Assembly: GCA_002435715.1 (NCBI GenBank)
Contig: DISD01000046.1
Span: 47,588-111,587 of the forward strand
DNA from: Rhodospirillaceae bacterium UBA6219
Lineage (GTDB): Bacteria; Pseudomonadota; Alphaproteobacteria; Rhodospirillales; Magnetospirillaceae
DNA: 64,000 nucleotides
Reading direction: 5' to 3'
Part shown: positions 1 to 8,430 of the stretch, one piece after another
How positions within the stretch are numbered: position 1 is the first letter of the stretch
Layout of the letters: every line of letters begins with the position of its first letter
Notes under the pieces: model-generated
What the model saw: the letters and a program-made list of their open reading frames with translations, nothing else
Databases searched by the model: none
What the model was told of the DNA's origin: nothing
Translations under genes and position numbers: made by a program

Positions 1-548
1 ACCAAGGGGGTGAAGGAATCGCCGGCTTCCTGCAACTCGGCCCACAGATCCAGGTTGCCGGCATTGGCCTCGCCAGCGACCAGGATGGTTTCCAATTGGG
101 GCGCGCCGTCGCGGGCCGCCTGCACCCGCGCCATCATGGCCTCACCCACCACCGCCACCCGCGCCCCCGAATCGGCCAAGCGCCAGGCCAAGGGTTCCTC
201 GCCCAGGGACAAGGGCAAGGGCACCAGGACGGCCCCCATCTTCAGCACCGCCAACACGGTCGCCGCCGCTTCGACCGATGGCGGCAAGGCCACCGCCACC
301 CGGTCGCCCAGGCCGATGCCACGCGCCGTCAGCACATTGGCCAGACGGTTGGACAACAGCCGCAACATCAAAAAGGTGTGGCGTTCCACCGAACCATCGG
401 CGGCCTCGACGATGAGCGCCGTGCGATGGCCGTCGGCGCCGGCCATGGTCTGACGGTCGCAAACGTCGAAGGCCATGTTGTAACGGTCGGGCAACCGCCA
501 GCGGAAGGTGCGGCAAGCCTCTTCATAGGAACGGGCGGCTTTCAGCAT
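1..548 (-). CDS. AMP-dependent acyl-CoA synthetase, N-terminal part (runs off window)
   Basis: The reverse strand is open from an ATG at 548 to the window edge (about 182 residues). It begins MLKAARSYEEACRTFRW and contains the N-terminal signature of ANL-superfamily ligases: a LxxRLSNxLAxxLxxRGIGxGDRVAV-type helix-strand near residues 65-90 and a KMGAVLVPL-type motif near residue 105. These enzymes adenylate a carboxylate with ATP and transfer it to CoA. The AMP-binding P-loop and C-terminal lid lie outside the window, so the substrate cannot be guessed. Its start overlaps the end of the upstream DUF3800 gene by 7 bases, so the two may be co-transcribed, though the functional link is unclear. 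Confidence 0.8.
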   Translation of the reverse strand, partial: MLKAARSYEEACRTFRWRLPDRYNMAFDVCDRQTMAGADGHRTALIVEAADGSVERHTFLMLRLLSNRLANVLTARGIGLGDRVAVALPPSVEAAATVLAVLKMGAVLVPLPLSLGEEPLAWRLADSGARVAVVGEAMMARVQAARDGAPQLETILVAGEANAGNLDLWAELQEAGDSFTPL

Positions 549-1267
549 TCCCCCCCTCCCTCCGTCTCGCCCAGTGAGGACTGAACGTGCAACCCATGCA
601 CCCGACCTCCGACGGAATCGAACTTGTGGGCAAAGATATCGAAGAACGCGCTGTTACCACGCTCGAACTTCTGAAACATGGCATAGGCAACCAAATCCGC
701 CAATTGGATCAGACGTGAAGCCTTGGAATCCAAGAAAACCGGGACTTCCGATAAGTTTCGAGGATACCCCCAGCTATGACCTTTGCATTTGAAGTCTCGG
801 GCTAAATTCTGAATGGCGTTTTCCTGCGTCGTCTTGTCAAACAAGATCAGCCCCCGTTGGGTATCGCCGTTCTTGTGCAAGCGCATGAGATAATGATCGA
901 AACGACTGACTAATTGTTCAAACGCATAGGCCGTTGGTTCCGCCGGTTCAATGTCGACTTTGCGGACCACCACGCCGAACACGCGATTGGAATGGTGAGA
1001 CGATGCCAGAACTGCCAGGGCATCCGACATGGCCGTCATTCTGTCCGCTAATGGATAACGTCGCCAAAAACCGCTGCCCCGCAACATGGGGGCACCATGC
1101 AACTCGACCTCATGCGGTTCGGCGGGATTGAAACGGGCGGCGATTTGGTCCAACCGCTCTGACAACCAATGCCCCTGACGCTCAAAAACCGAAACGCCGG
1201 CCAGGACAAAATGCTGTTGCCGAACGTCGCCAACGGCACCGGAATCATCAAGGTACAGAAGGTGCAT
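542..1267 (-). CDS. DUF3800 domain protein
   Basis: A 241-residue protein. I chose the internal ATG at 1267 because the conserved fold starts there: LLYLDDSGAVGD (residues 3-14) is the usual DUF3800 opening with paired acidic residues. Near the C-terminus is the second hallmark, a SRLIQLADLVAYA-type stretch preceded by FLDSK. The family has an RNase-H-like fold and is common in mobile and defence-associated loci; its biochemical role is mostly unknown. Base composition is less GC-rich than the neighbours, consistent with acquisition by transfer. The upstream region carries repeats and a possible small coupled ORF. Confidence 0.75.
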   Translation of the reverse strand: MHLLYLDDSGAVGDVRQQHFVLAGVSVFERQGHWLSERLDQIAARFNPAEPHEVELHGAPMLRGSGFWRRYPLADRMTAMSDALAVLASSHHSNRVFGVVVRKVDIEPAEPTAYAFEQLVSRFDHYLMRLHKNGDTQRGLILFDKTTQENAIQNLARDFKCKGHSWGYPRNLSEVPVFLDSKASRLIQLADLVAYAMFQKFERGNSAFFDIFAHKFDSVGGRVHGLHVQSSLGETEGGGEC

Positions 1268-1428
1268 CACACACCCCCGACCAATAGCGAATGGGATGAA
1301 AGGCGGTCGAGCGGGAACCAATGTCCCGACGGATCACGAAGGGCGAACCTCTCGACCACCGTACGACTTTGTCGTACTAAGTACGAAATCGTCAACGTAG
1401 ATTCGCGTTTTTTCGCGAATTTTGCCAT
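1267..1428 (-). CDS. Possible small coupled ORF upstream of DUF3800 (53 aa)
   Basis: An open frame starting MAKFAKKREST ends with a TGA that overlaps the DUF3800 ATG as TGATG, the arrangement typical of translational coupling. A longer form starting at 1458 would duplicate the segment (YFAKKCES then KFAKKRES). I recognise no family. The overlap is the main argument for it. The argument against is that its 5' half coincides with palindromic and direct repeats that look like regulatory DNA. It may be a leader peptide, a tiny partner protein, or not a gene. Confidence 0.22.
   Translation of the reverse strand: MAKFAKKRESTLTISYLVRQSRTVVERFALRDPSGHWFPLDRLSSHSLLVGGV
1361..1377. promoter_or_regulatory. 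Perfect palindrome GTACGAC-TTT-GTCGTAC
   Basis: Seven-base perfect arms with a three-base spacer. A further half-site GTACGA lies at 1381-1386, so the half-site recurs about every 10 bases (one helical turn), as expected for a dimeric repressor operator. It sits about 95 bases upstream of the DUF3800 start. No regulator gene is adjacent, so the binding protein is unknown. Confidence 0.4.
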
Positions 1429-1449
1429 CGATTCGCATTTTTTCGCGAA
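1401..1449. repeat. Two direct copies of ATTCGCR-TTTT-TTCGCGAA, 30 bases apart
   Basis: Copies at 1401-1419 and 1431-1449 differ at one main position (ATTCGCG against ATTCGCA). Each contains a nearly self-complementary TTCGCG...CGCGAA core, so each is itself an imperfect inverted repeat. They lie between DUF3800 and the TM1410-like gene. They could be operators, or in-frame codon repeats of the small ORF. Confidence 0.45.
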
Positions 1450-1454
1450 GTAAG

Positions 1455-2675
1455 TCATCGGAGCGGCATCAGCTCCTCGAACCACAGATAGGTGTCGGCG
1501 TCGTCCAACACCACACCGTCATAACCGGCGGAGATGATGCCGGCCAAGGCCTTGCCCAGCATTTCCTTCCATTGGGCATCGTTCATGTCGACCACCCAAC
1601 TGCCCGGATGCTCTTCATCGGGGGCGAACAGGAAGGGGGGCTCGCCCGTACGCCATTCCGGCTTCCAATACCAGCGCGAATCATAGGCCTTGCCCAGGGA
1701 CAGCACCGCCATCACCGGACGCCGCGACCCCAGATTCTTGTATTTCAGCCGCAGGGTGTCGGCATAGGCCAATCCGTCCATGCCGCGATAGGCCACGTCC
1801 ACCAGCAGCATGTCGAAATTGCTGCGTTCCATGGCCGCCACCCATTCCGACTTGCTGCCGAATTTTTCCGAACTCAGCACCGGCAGCCAATTCTTGGCCT
1901 GGTTCAAGGTGGGCACCGGGTCGGCGTTTTCCGCCCACGGCCGGGCGCCGGGAATCCGGTTCAGGCCTTCGGTGTCGGCATGGACATAGGTCAGCACCTT
2001 GTCCCGCGCAGCATCGCGATAGGCCGCCGCGATGGTTTTATTGTCCTTACAGCTTTCCAGCGACAGGATGCGGCGTCCGGCTTGGCGCAGGCTGTCCACC
2101 GCATAGATGACGCGGCGCTGACGTTCGACCTTTTCCGCCTGACGGCGGTATTCGGCGGCGCGGGCCTTTTCCACTTCCGGGTCGATGCTGAACGGCCCCA
2201 AAGGTTCGGGGATTGGTGGACGCTGGACGCCCCGGGCCCGTTCCTCGGCCAGCACCTTGTCGAAGTCACGACGATCCTTGATGGCCTGATCCAACGGCTT
2301 GGCGAAAGCTTCCGGGCCACAATAAAGGTCGTCCAGGATGATGCCGTCGATGGCGTTGACATAGGGACGGAAGGCCTGACCCAAGGGGTGGCGCTTTTCA
2401 AAGAACTTGCCGTCGGGGTCCTGGACCTCGTCCCATTCGGCTTCGCGTTCGCCCTTGACCACCAATTCGACACCGCCGCGCACCAGCACGGTGAAATCCT
2501 TCTTGCGAGCCTTGGCGTAACGGGCCAATTCGATGACGATCTGGCGCCACATCTCGCGGTGGTTGGGCACCGATTCGGGCGGTGGCGCCTGCCAATCGCG
2601 GGGCTTTTCCAGGGCTTGCACACTGAGTGGAGCCGCCAGAAGCGCCGCCAGAAGCATCACCGACAGGCGCTTCAT
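1455..2675 (-). CDS. TM1410/GH114-like secreted glycoside-hydrolase-family protein
   Basis: A 406-residue protein with a clear signal peptide (MKRLSVMLLAALLAAPLSVQA), so it is probably periplasmic or exported. The fold resembles the TM1410 / endo-alpha-1,4-polygalactosaminidase-like TIM-barrel group: FDMLLVDVAYRG, then VMAVLSLGKAYDSRWYWKPEW (family form: ISIGEAEDYRxYW), and near the end GYDGVVLDDADTY. The aspartates of the VDVAY and LDDAD motifs are the likely active-site acids. The N-terminal 200 residues, including a charged helical stretch at about 150-190, are less typical. The start codon overlaps the stop of the upstream FAD enzyme as ATGA, so the pair is one operon. The substrate is unknown. 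Families of this type act on galactosamine-rich polysaccharides, which would be inference here. Confidence 0.6.
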   Translation of the reverse strand: MKRLSVMLLAALLAAPLSVQALEKPRDWQAPPPESVPNHREMWRQIVIELARYAKARKKDFTVLVRGGVELVVKGEREAEWDEVQDPDGKFFEKRHPLGQAFRPYVNAIDGIILDDLYCGPEAFAKPLDQAIKDRRDFDKVLAEERARGVQRPPIPEPLGPFSIDPEVEKARAAEYRRQAEKVERQRRVIYAVDSLRQAGRRILSLESCKDNKTIAAAYRDAARDKVLTYVHADTEGLNRIPGARPWAENADPVPTLNQAKNWLPVLSSEKFGSKSEWVAAMERSNFDMLLVDVAYRGMDGLAYADTLRLKYKNLGSRRPVMAVLSLGKAYDSRWYWKPEWRTGEPPFLFAPDEEHPGSWVVDMNDAQWKEMLGKALAGIISAGYDGVVLDDADTYLWFEELMPLR

Positions 2676-3778
2676 GCCGTCATCTCCTTGACCATTTCCG
2701 CCAAAGCCAGGGCCGAGGTCAGCCCCGGCGATTCGATGCCGTACAACGCCACCACCCCCGGCGCCCCGTGCTGATCCGGGCCGTGGACGGTGAAATCGGC
2801 CGCCGTCTCGGCCGGACCGCTGATCTTGGGTCGGATGCCGGCATAGCCCGGCTCCAGGGCGCCGTCGGCGAGACCCGGCCAATAGCGACGGATGGCGGCA
2901 TAGAATTGGTCGCCACGGCGGGCGTCCACCTTGTAATCCTCGGCCTCGACCCATTCCACGTCGGGACCGAAACGGCCGCGTCCGGCCATGTCCAAGGTGT
3001 AATGCACCCCCAACCCCGCCGCCACCGGCACCGGATAGACCAGCCGCGAGAACGGCATCTTGCCGGTCAGGGTGAAGTAATTGCCCTTGCACAGATAATC
3101 CTGCGGCACCTTGGCCAGCCCCAAGGACCGCCCCAGGGCGCAGGCGTTCAACCCGGCCGCCAGCACCACATTCTTGGCCAGCAAGGTCATGGGCTCGGCC
3201 CCGCCCACCTGCAGCAAAACCCCGTCCGCGTCGGCGCGGCCACCGACAACCGGGGCATGCAGCACGACGGTGCCGCCCTGGGCTTCCACCACCCCTTGCA
3301 GGGACAGCATCAGGCCATGGACGTCGATGATGCCGGTATCGGCGGAAAACAACGCCGCCTGACAGGACAGATTGGGTTCCATCTCGCGCGCCTGCGCGGC
3401 GGGAATGGCCGACAGACCGGTAACGCCGTTGACCTGGCCCTTGGCCAGGATGTCGGCCAGCTTGGCTTCTTCCGCGTCGTCGGTGGCGACGATCAGCTTG
3501 CCGCACATGGAAAACGACACGCCGTGATCGGTGGCGAAATCCCGTAACAACCGGTTGCCACGCACGCAAAGGCGCGCCTTCAGCGACCCCGCAGGATAAT
3601 ACATGCCGGCATGGATGACTTCGGAATTACGCGACGAGATGCCGCCGCCGATGGCGTTTGCGGCCTCCAACACCAGCACCTCGCGTCCGGCCAAGGCCAG
3701 GGCCCGGGCCACGGCCAAGCCGACCACACCCGCGCCGATCACCGCGCAATCGATCCGTTCCGCGCCGGCCTCGGTCAA
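2672..3778 (-). CDS. lhgO: FAD-dependent oxidoreductase, L-2-hydroxyglutarate dehydrogenase family
   Basis: A 368-residue DAO-type flavoprotein. The N-terminus has the dinucleotide-binding signature VIGAGVVGLAVARALA (residues 13-28) ending in the acidic VLVLEAA. The motif SSRNSEVIHAGMYYPAGSLKA (about 48-68) is diagnostic of the L-2-hydroxyglutarate oxidase/dehydrogenase group. The expected reaction is L-2-hydroxyglutarate to 2-oxoglutarate, with electrons passed to the membrane quinone pool. It is the first gene of a two-gene unit with the TM1410-like protein (ATGA overlap), a pairing I cannot explain. The family assignment is good. The substrate could be another 2-hydroxy acid. Confidence 0.75.
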   Translation of the reverse strand: MTEAGAERIDCAVIGAGVVGLAVARALALAGREVLVLEAANAIGGGISSRNSEVIHAGMYYPAGSLKARLCVRGNRLLRDFATDHGVSFSMCGKLIVATDDAEEAKLADILAKGQVNGVTGLSAIPAAQAREMEPNLSCQAALFSADTGIIDVHGLMLSLQGVVEAQGGTVVLHAPVVGGRADADGVLLQVGGAEPMTLLAKNVVLAAGLNACALGRSLGLAKVPQDYLCKGNYFTLTGKMPFSRLVYPVPVAAGLGVHYTLDMAGRGRFGPDVEWVEAEDYKVDARRGDQFYAAIRRYWPGLADGALEPGYAGIRPKISGPAETAADFTVHGPDQHGAPGVVALYGIESPGLTSALALAEMVKEMTA

Positions 3779-3895
3779 TCTCTTGTCCTTTTTTGCCCAG
3801 AAAGCATCAACATGATGCGCAGAATAGCATTACAAGACAGGGGCGCAAAGTCTCTGGACATTGCCGGCTGACGCTGTCTTGGCTATTGTTCGCCC

Positions 3896-5956
3896 ATGCG
3901 ACTTTCACCCTCGGTCTGCCCCCATGATTGCCCTTCGGCCTGTCCCTTGGACGTGGTCGTGGACGATGACGGCCGTGTCGGCCGCCTGCGCGGCGCCGCC
4001 ATGCCTTATACCGAAGGGGTGATCTGCGCCAAGGTCGCCCGTTACAACGAACGCATCCACCACCCCGACCGCATCCTGACGCCGCTGCGCCGGGTGGGCG
4101 ACAAGGGGGAAGGCCGCTTCGCCCCGGTCACCTGGGACGAAGCCTTGGATGAAATCACCCGGCGCTTCACCGAGAGCGCCGAAAAATGGGGATTGGAAAG
4201 CGTCTGGCCCTATTTCTATGCCGGGACCATGGGATTGGTGCAAATGGGCGCCACCAACCGCTTGCGCCGGGCCATGGGCTATTCGGGCCAGCAAAAGACC
4301 ATCTGCGCCGCCATCGCCGGCGCCGGCTGGCTGGCCGGCAACGGTGCCAAATACAGCGTCGACACCCGCGAGATGGCCGACAGCCAGATGATCGTCATTT
4401 GGGGGGCCAACCCGGCGGCCACCCAAGTGCATGTCATGGGGCTGGCCGCCAAGGCCCGCAAGAGCCATGGCGCCAAGCTGGTGGTGATCGACCCCTATCG
4501 CACCCCCACCGCCGAAAAAGCCGATTTGCATCTGATGCTGCGCCCGGGCACCGATGCCGCCTTGGCCTGCGCGGTGATGCATGTGCTGTTTCGCGACGGC
4601 TTGGTGGACCAGGCCTATGTGGACAAATACGCCCAAGGCACCGAAGCGCTTCGCCACCACGTGGCCGGCCGCGATCCGAGTTGGGCCGCCGCCATCACCG
4701 GGCTTGACGTCCAGCAGATCGAAGATTTCGCCCGTCTTTACGGCACCACCCGACGCAGCCTGATCCGCGTCGGTTACGGTATGAGCCGCTCGCGCAACGG
4801 CGCCGTCAACGTCCATGCGGTGTCGTGCCTGCCGGTGTTGACCGGGGCTTGGCAGCATCGCGGCGGCGGCGCCACCCAAAGCCTGTCGGCGGGCTTCGTG
4901 CTGGACCGCACGCTGATGGACGCCCAGGACCTGCCCGAACCCAAGGTCCGGCAATTGGACATGAGCCGCATCGGCGCCATCCTGACCGGCGAAGCCAAAG
5001 CCTTGAAGAACGGCCCGCCGGTGATGGCCATGCTGGTGCAAAACGCCAACCCGGCCAGTGTCGCCCCTGACACCGCCAAGGTGTGGCGCGGCCTGGCCCG
5101 GCCCGAGCTGTTCCTGGCCGTCCACGAACAGGTGATGACCCAGACGGCGCGTTTCGCCGACCTGGTTCTGCCCGCCACCACCTTCGTCGAACACGCCGAC
5201 CTTTATACTTCTTATGGCCACACCTTCCTGCAAGCCGCCAAGCCGGTCATCGAGCCCCTGGGCGAAGCCCGCTCGAACCATTGGCTGATCGCCCAATTGG
5301 CCCGCCGCCTGGGGGCCGACCATGCCAGTTTCGCCATGACGGAATGGGATCTGATCGATTCTTGCCTGCGGGCCAGTTCCCTGCCCGGCGCCGACGCCCT
5401 GCACGCCCAGCGCTGGCTGGATTGCGCGCCTTCCTTCGAAAAGTCCCATTACCTTGACGGTTTTGGTCATGGCGGCAAGTTCCGCTTTGCCGCCGATTGG
5501 GCCTCTGTCGGCCCCGACCACGCCGGCCTGCCCGCCCTGCCCGACCATCTGGGCACGATCGAGAACGCCGATGCGGACCATCCGTTCCGGCTGATCACCC
5601 CGCCGTCGCGACATTTCCTGAATTCCAGCTTCACCGAAACCCCCACCGCGCGCCGCATGGCGGCCCGCCCCACCGCCTTGGTGCACGGGGACGACGCCGC
5701 CCGATTGGGAATCGCCAGCGGCGACGTCATTCGTCTGGGCAATTGCCGGGCCTCGGTCCTGGTCCATGCCAGCGTCACCGACGGCATCGCCCAGGGCGTG
5801 GTGGCGGTGGAAGGCATCTGGCCCGACGAATGTTTCCTGGGCGGCATCGGCATCAACTCTCTGGTGGGGGACGACCCGGTCCCCCCCAGCGGCGGCGCCG
5901 CCTTCCACGACAGCGCCATCTGGATCAAACCCGCGTTCTTGGGGGAAAGCGCATGA
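3896..5956 (+). CDS. Molybdopterin oxidoreductase, DMSO reductase/formate dehydrogenase family
   Basis: A 686-residue protein with the N-terminal [4Fe-4S] motif CPHDCPSACPL (Cys8, Cys12, Cys16) and a fourth cysteine in GVICAK near residue 44. The molybdopterin domain follows (QMIVIWGANPAATQVH; VVIDPYRTPTAEKADLH), and a dinucleotide-binding C-terminal domain starts near residue 560. There is no twin-arginine signal, so it is cytoplasmic. No iron-sulfur or membrane subunit is adjacent, as in the single-gene biotin-sulfoxide- or anaerobic-dehydrogenase-like members. The substrate cannot be read from the sequence. Its stop overlaps the mipZ start as ATGA. Confidence 0.82.
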   Translation: MRLSPSVCPHDCPSACPLDVVVDDDGRVGRLRGAAMPYTEGVICAKVARYNERIHHPDRILTPLRRVGDKGEGRFAPVTWDEALDEITRRFTESAEKWGLESVWPYFYAGTMGLVQMGATNRLRRAMGYSGQQKTICAAIAGAGWLAGNGAKYSVDTREMADSQMIVIWGANPAATQVHVMGLAAKARKSHGAKLVVIDPYRTPTAEKADLHLMLRPGTDAALACAVMHVLFRDGLVDQAYVDKYAQGTEALRHHVAGRDPSWAAAITGLDVQQIEDFARLYGTTRRSLIRVGYGMSRSRNGAVNVHAVSCLPVLTGAWQHRGGGATQSLSAGFVLDRTLMDAQDLPEPKVRQLDMSRIGAILTGEAKALKNGPPVMAMLVQNANPASVAPDTAKVWRGLARPELFLAVHEQVMTQTARFADLVLPATTFVEHADLYTSYGHTFLQAAKPVIEPLGEARSNHWLIAQLARRLGADHASFAMTEWDLIDSCLRASSLPGADALHAQRWLDCAPSFEKSHYLDGFGHGGKFRFAADWASVGPDHAGLPALPDHLGTIENADADHPFRLITPPSRHFLNSSFTETPTARRMAARPTALVHGDDAARLGIASGDVIRLGNCRASVLVHASVTDGIAQGVVAVEGIWPDECFLGGIGINSLVGDDPVPPSGGAAFHDSAIWIKPAFLGESA

Positions 5957-6768
5957 GCAAACGGGCCCACGTCATCGTCGTCGGCAACGAAAAGGGCGGC
6001 ACCGGCAAGTCCACCGTCTCCATGCATCTGATCGTCAGCCTGCTCAATCGCGGCCTCAGCGTCGGCTCCATCGACCTGGACGCCCGTCAGGCGACCTTGA
6101 CCCGTTATGTGCAGAACCGCCAGAACCGCAAGGATTCTGCCCTGTTGGGACTGCAGGTGCCCAACCATGTGGCGGTGCCGCCCACCGCCGACCGCGAGGC
6201 CGACGAACGCCGCCTGCTGGAAACCTTCGGCCATCTGACCGCACTTCACGACGTGGTGGTCATCGACACCCCCGGTTCCGACCATTACCTGTCGCGACTG
6301 GGCCATTCCTTCGCCCAGACCCTGATCACGCCGCTGAACGATTCCTTGGTGGATCTGGACGTCCTGGCCCGGGTGGAACCGGAAAGCATGAAGATCGTGC
6401 GGCCCAGCCATTACGCCGAAATGGTGTGGGACACCAAGAAGACCCGCGCCATGCGTGGTGAAAAAGCGGTGGTCGACTGGATCGTGCTGCGCAACCGTCT
6501 GGCCCATCTGGACGCCCGCAACAAGCAGGTGATGGAAAAGCTGCTGGTGGATTTGGCCAAGCGCATCGGCTTTCGTACCGCGCCGGGTTTGGGCGAACGC
6601 GTGGTCTATCGCTCGCTGTTCCTGGAAGGCCTGACGCTGCTGGATTTGCGCCACGGCATTCCCGGCTTCGACCTGAACATGAGCAACGTCGCCGCCCGCC
6701 AAGAATTGCGGGCACTGGTGGATTCCATCGGACTGGATGGTCTGGGAAGCGATACGGCCGAGGACTGA
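5953..6768 (+). CDS. mipZ: Division-plane positioning ATPase MipZ
   Basis: A 271-residue ParA/MinD-type ATPase with a deviant Walker A, NEKGGTGKSTVSMHL (residues 11-25), Walker A' DLDARQATLTRYV and Walker B VVVIDTPGSDHYLSR. In Caulobacter, MipZ binds ParB at the poles, forms a gradient and inhibits FtsZ polymerisation away from midcell. It is characteristic of alphaproteobacteria that lack MinCDE. Length and motif order match the family. Translation is probably coupled to the upstream molybdoenzyme (ATGA overlap), an unusual partner. Confidence 0.9.
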   Translation: MSKRAHVIVVGNEKGGTGKSTVSMHLIVSLLNRGLSVGSIDLDARQATLTRYVQNRQNRKDSALLGLQVPNHVAVPPTADREADERRLLETFGHLTALHDVVVIDTPGSDHYLSRLGHSFAQTLITPLNDSLVDLDVLARVEPESMKIVRPSHYAEMVWDTKKTRAMRGEKAVVDWIVLRNRLAHLDARNKQVMEKLLVDLAKRIGFRTAPGLGERVVYRSLFLEGLTLLDLRHGIPGFDLNMSNVAARQELRALVDSIGLDGLGSDTAED

Positions 6769-6785
6769 GCCTTACACCGTCCGCG

Positions 6786-7841
6786 TCAATGCCTGGCCGG
6801 AATCTCGCCATCCATGGCCGGCTGCTGGACGATGATGCCGTACCAGCCCATACCGGCATAGGTTTCGTAACCCGGCGTCGCCGAGAACCCCACGACGTTG
6901 CCCATGTCGTCCACATAGGCCCCCATCTGGTTGCCGTCAGTGCGCAGACGAACAACGTCTTTCAACACGCCGTTTCCGTCCGACGACGCCAGAACCTTCA
7001 TGTTGCGGTCCACCAACAGACAGCGGGTGCGGGTCTTTTCCTCGGCCTGCAGACGCACGCCCTTGACCACCGAATCCGCCTGGGGCTGCCAGTCGAAGAA
7101 GATGCCCAACACGCCCAAGGCCGCCCCGTCGGCTTCGCCGCCCTCGCGGATGGCGGTGGCGTAGGAAGCCACCAGAGCATTATCCAAAGCCGGATTGGCG
7201 GCGATGTCGGCCATGGAATAATCGTTGCCGGAAGCCGTGGCCATGGCGTCCACGAACCAGCTTTCCGAGGACACGTCGGTGCCCACCACCCCCGGATAGC
7301 GCCCGGGACGACCATTGGCGACCACCCGGCCATTGGCATCGGCGACCCACAGATCCAAGTACACGGTGTAGGAATCCAGGATCACCCCCAGCCGGCGCGA
7401 CGCATAGGCGGCGCTTTCCGGGCTGGCATGGGCCAAGCAATCGACCATGGCCGAATCGGTGGCCCACCAGCGCACGTCGCAGGACCGTTCGTAAAGGTTC
7501 CGGTCGATGATCTCGATCATGTTCAGCGCCAGATCGGCCAAGCGCGAGCCGCGCAATTGACCGATCAGGGTTTGCCCCAGGCTCATCAGGTCGCGGATGG
7601 TGCTGGACAGCTCGCCTTCCAGCGACTGGGTGATGGAATCGATGCTTTGCGAAACGTTTTTCACTTCGTTGGCCACCACCGCGAACCCCTTTCCGGCTTC
7701 GCCGGCGCGGGTGGCTTCGATCAAGGCGTTAAGGGACAGGATGCGGGTCGTACCGGTAACCTTTTTGATGGCCTGAATTTTATCGTTCGCCACGTCATGA
7801 ACGGCGCGAGTCAATTCCAGAATACGTTCCGGCTCCGACAT
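6786..7841 (-). CDS. Soluble half-chemoreceptor: MCP tip helix plus C-terminal Cache-like sensor
   Basis: A 351-residue protein starting at an ATG preceded by GGGGGAAGG. Residues about 20-70 carry the chemoreceptor tip and C-terminal signalling helix (ILSLNALIEATRAGEAGKGFAV, then ANEVKNVSQSI). The first helix of the hairpin is almost entirely missing. After about residue 120 comes a globular region with Cache/PDC features: LDLWVADANGRVVANGRPGRY, SSESWFVDAM, and a final GWYGIIVQQP. There is no transmembrane segment, so this is a cytoplasmic protein with the sensor on the wrong side of the signalling helix. It may pair with other receptors or with CheA/CheW. Function is inferred. Confidence 0.65.
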   Translation of the reverse strand: MSEPERILELTRAVHDVANDKIQAIKKVTGTTRILSLNALIEATRAGEAGKGFAVVANEVKNVSQSIDSITQSLEGELSSTIRDLMSLGQTLIGQLRGSRLADLALNMIEIIDRNLYERSCDVRWWATDSAMVDCLAHASPESAAYASRRLGVILDSYTVYLDLWVADANGRVVANGRPGRYPGVVGTDVSSESWFVDAMATASGNDYSMADIAANPALDNALVASYATAIREGGEADGAALGVLGIFFDWQPQADSVVKGVRLQAEEKTRTRCLLVDRNMKVLASSDGNGVLKDVVRLRTDGNQMGAYVDDMGNVVGFSATPGYETYAGMGWYGIIVQQPAMDGEIPARH

Positions 7842-7955
7842 ACCTTCCCCCTTATGGTCACTTTTTATGCACACACCCCTCTACGGTCTAATTTATAGGC
7901 AAAGTCTTTATGTTTCAAGAATCAGTCTGGGTTTGCATCACTTTTCCGCAAAAAC

Positions 7956-7983
7956 AAAAGGCCCCGTCGAAACGGGGCCTTTT
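7956..7983 (-). terminator. Rho-independent terminator after dksA (reads both ways)
   Basis: A perfect 12-bp stem, AAAAGGCCCCGT / ACGGGGCCTTTT, with a CGAA loop, flanked on the minus-strand side by a T-rich run. It lies 30 bases past the dksA stop. Confidence 0.85.
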
Positions 7984-8013
7984 GACATCAGCGATCAGGC
8001 GACACGACGCCGG

Positions 8014-8430
8014 TCAATCCTCGCGATGGGTGCGCTCCATGCGTTCGTGCCGTTCCTGCGCTTCGATGGAAAGCGTGGCGATGGGGCGGGCTTCCAAGCG
8101 ACGAATGGTGATGGGCTCACCGGTTTCTTCGCAATAGCCATAAGACCCGTCGTGAATGCGTTCGATGGCGGCGTCGATCTTGGCGATCAACTTGCGTTCG
8201 CGGTCGCGGGTGCGCAATTCCAAAGCGCGGTCGGTCTCGGCCGACGCACGGTCGGCGATATCGGGCTCCTGCAACCCACCTTCTTGCAGGTGAGCCAGGG
8301 TTTCGTCGGATTCGCGCAATAATTCCGAGCGCCAGTCGAGCAATTTCTGGCGAAAATATTCCTTCATGTTTTCATTCATGAAGGGCTCGTCCTCGGACGG
8401 GCGGTAATCCGGCGGCAGCGTGACGGTCAT
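8014..8430 (-). CDS. dksA: RNA polymerase-binding transcription factor DksA
   Basis: A 138-residue protein starting MTVTLPPDYRPSEDEPFMN, the alphaproteobacterial DksA opening. A coiled coil (about 20-95) ends in the charged ETDRALELRTRDRERKL segment. The globular part reads YGYCEETGEPI then RLEARPIATLSIEAQERHER. DksA enters the RNA polymerase secondary channel and works with ppGpp. The classical four-cysteine zinc site is reduced here to one cysteine: the positions normally filled by the later Cys pair are taken up by TLSIEAQE. This matches reduced-cysteine DksA forms known in alphaproteobacteria. I chose the start over an upstream in-frame ATG because of the conserved N-terminus. Confidence 0.92.
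   Translation of the reverse strand: MTVTLPPDYRPSEDEPFMNENMKEYFRQKLLDWRSELLRESDETLAHLQEGGLQEPDIADRASAETDRALELRTRDRERKLIAKIDAAIERIHDGSYGYCEETGEPITIRRLEARPIATLSIEAQERHERMERTHRED

Noticed and set aside
1455..3569. A 704-residue extended form of the TM1410-like protein
   Set aside because: The extra N-terminal part is the wrong-frame reading of the FAD oxidoreductase. The signal peptide starting at 2675 marks the real start.
3905..5908. A 667-codon open frame antisense to the molybdoenzyme
   Set aside because: Its translation is low-complexity Gly/His/Gln-rich. It exists because the GC-rich codon bias leaves few stops on the opposite strand. The plus-strand gene has clear motifs.
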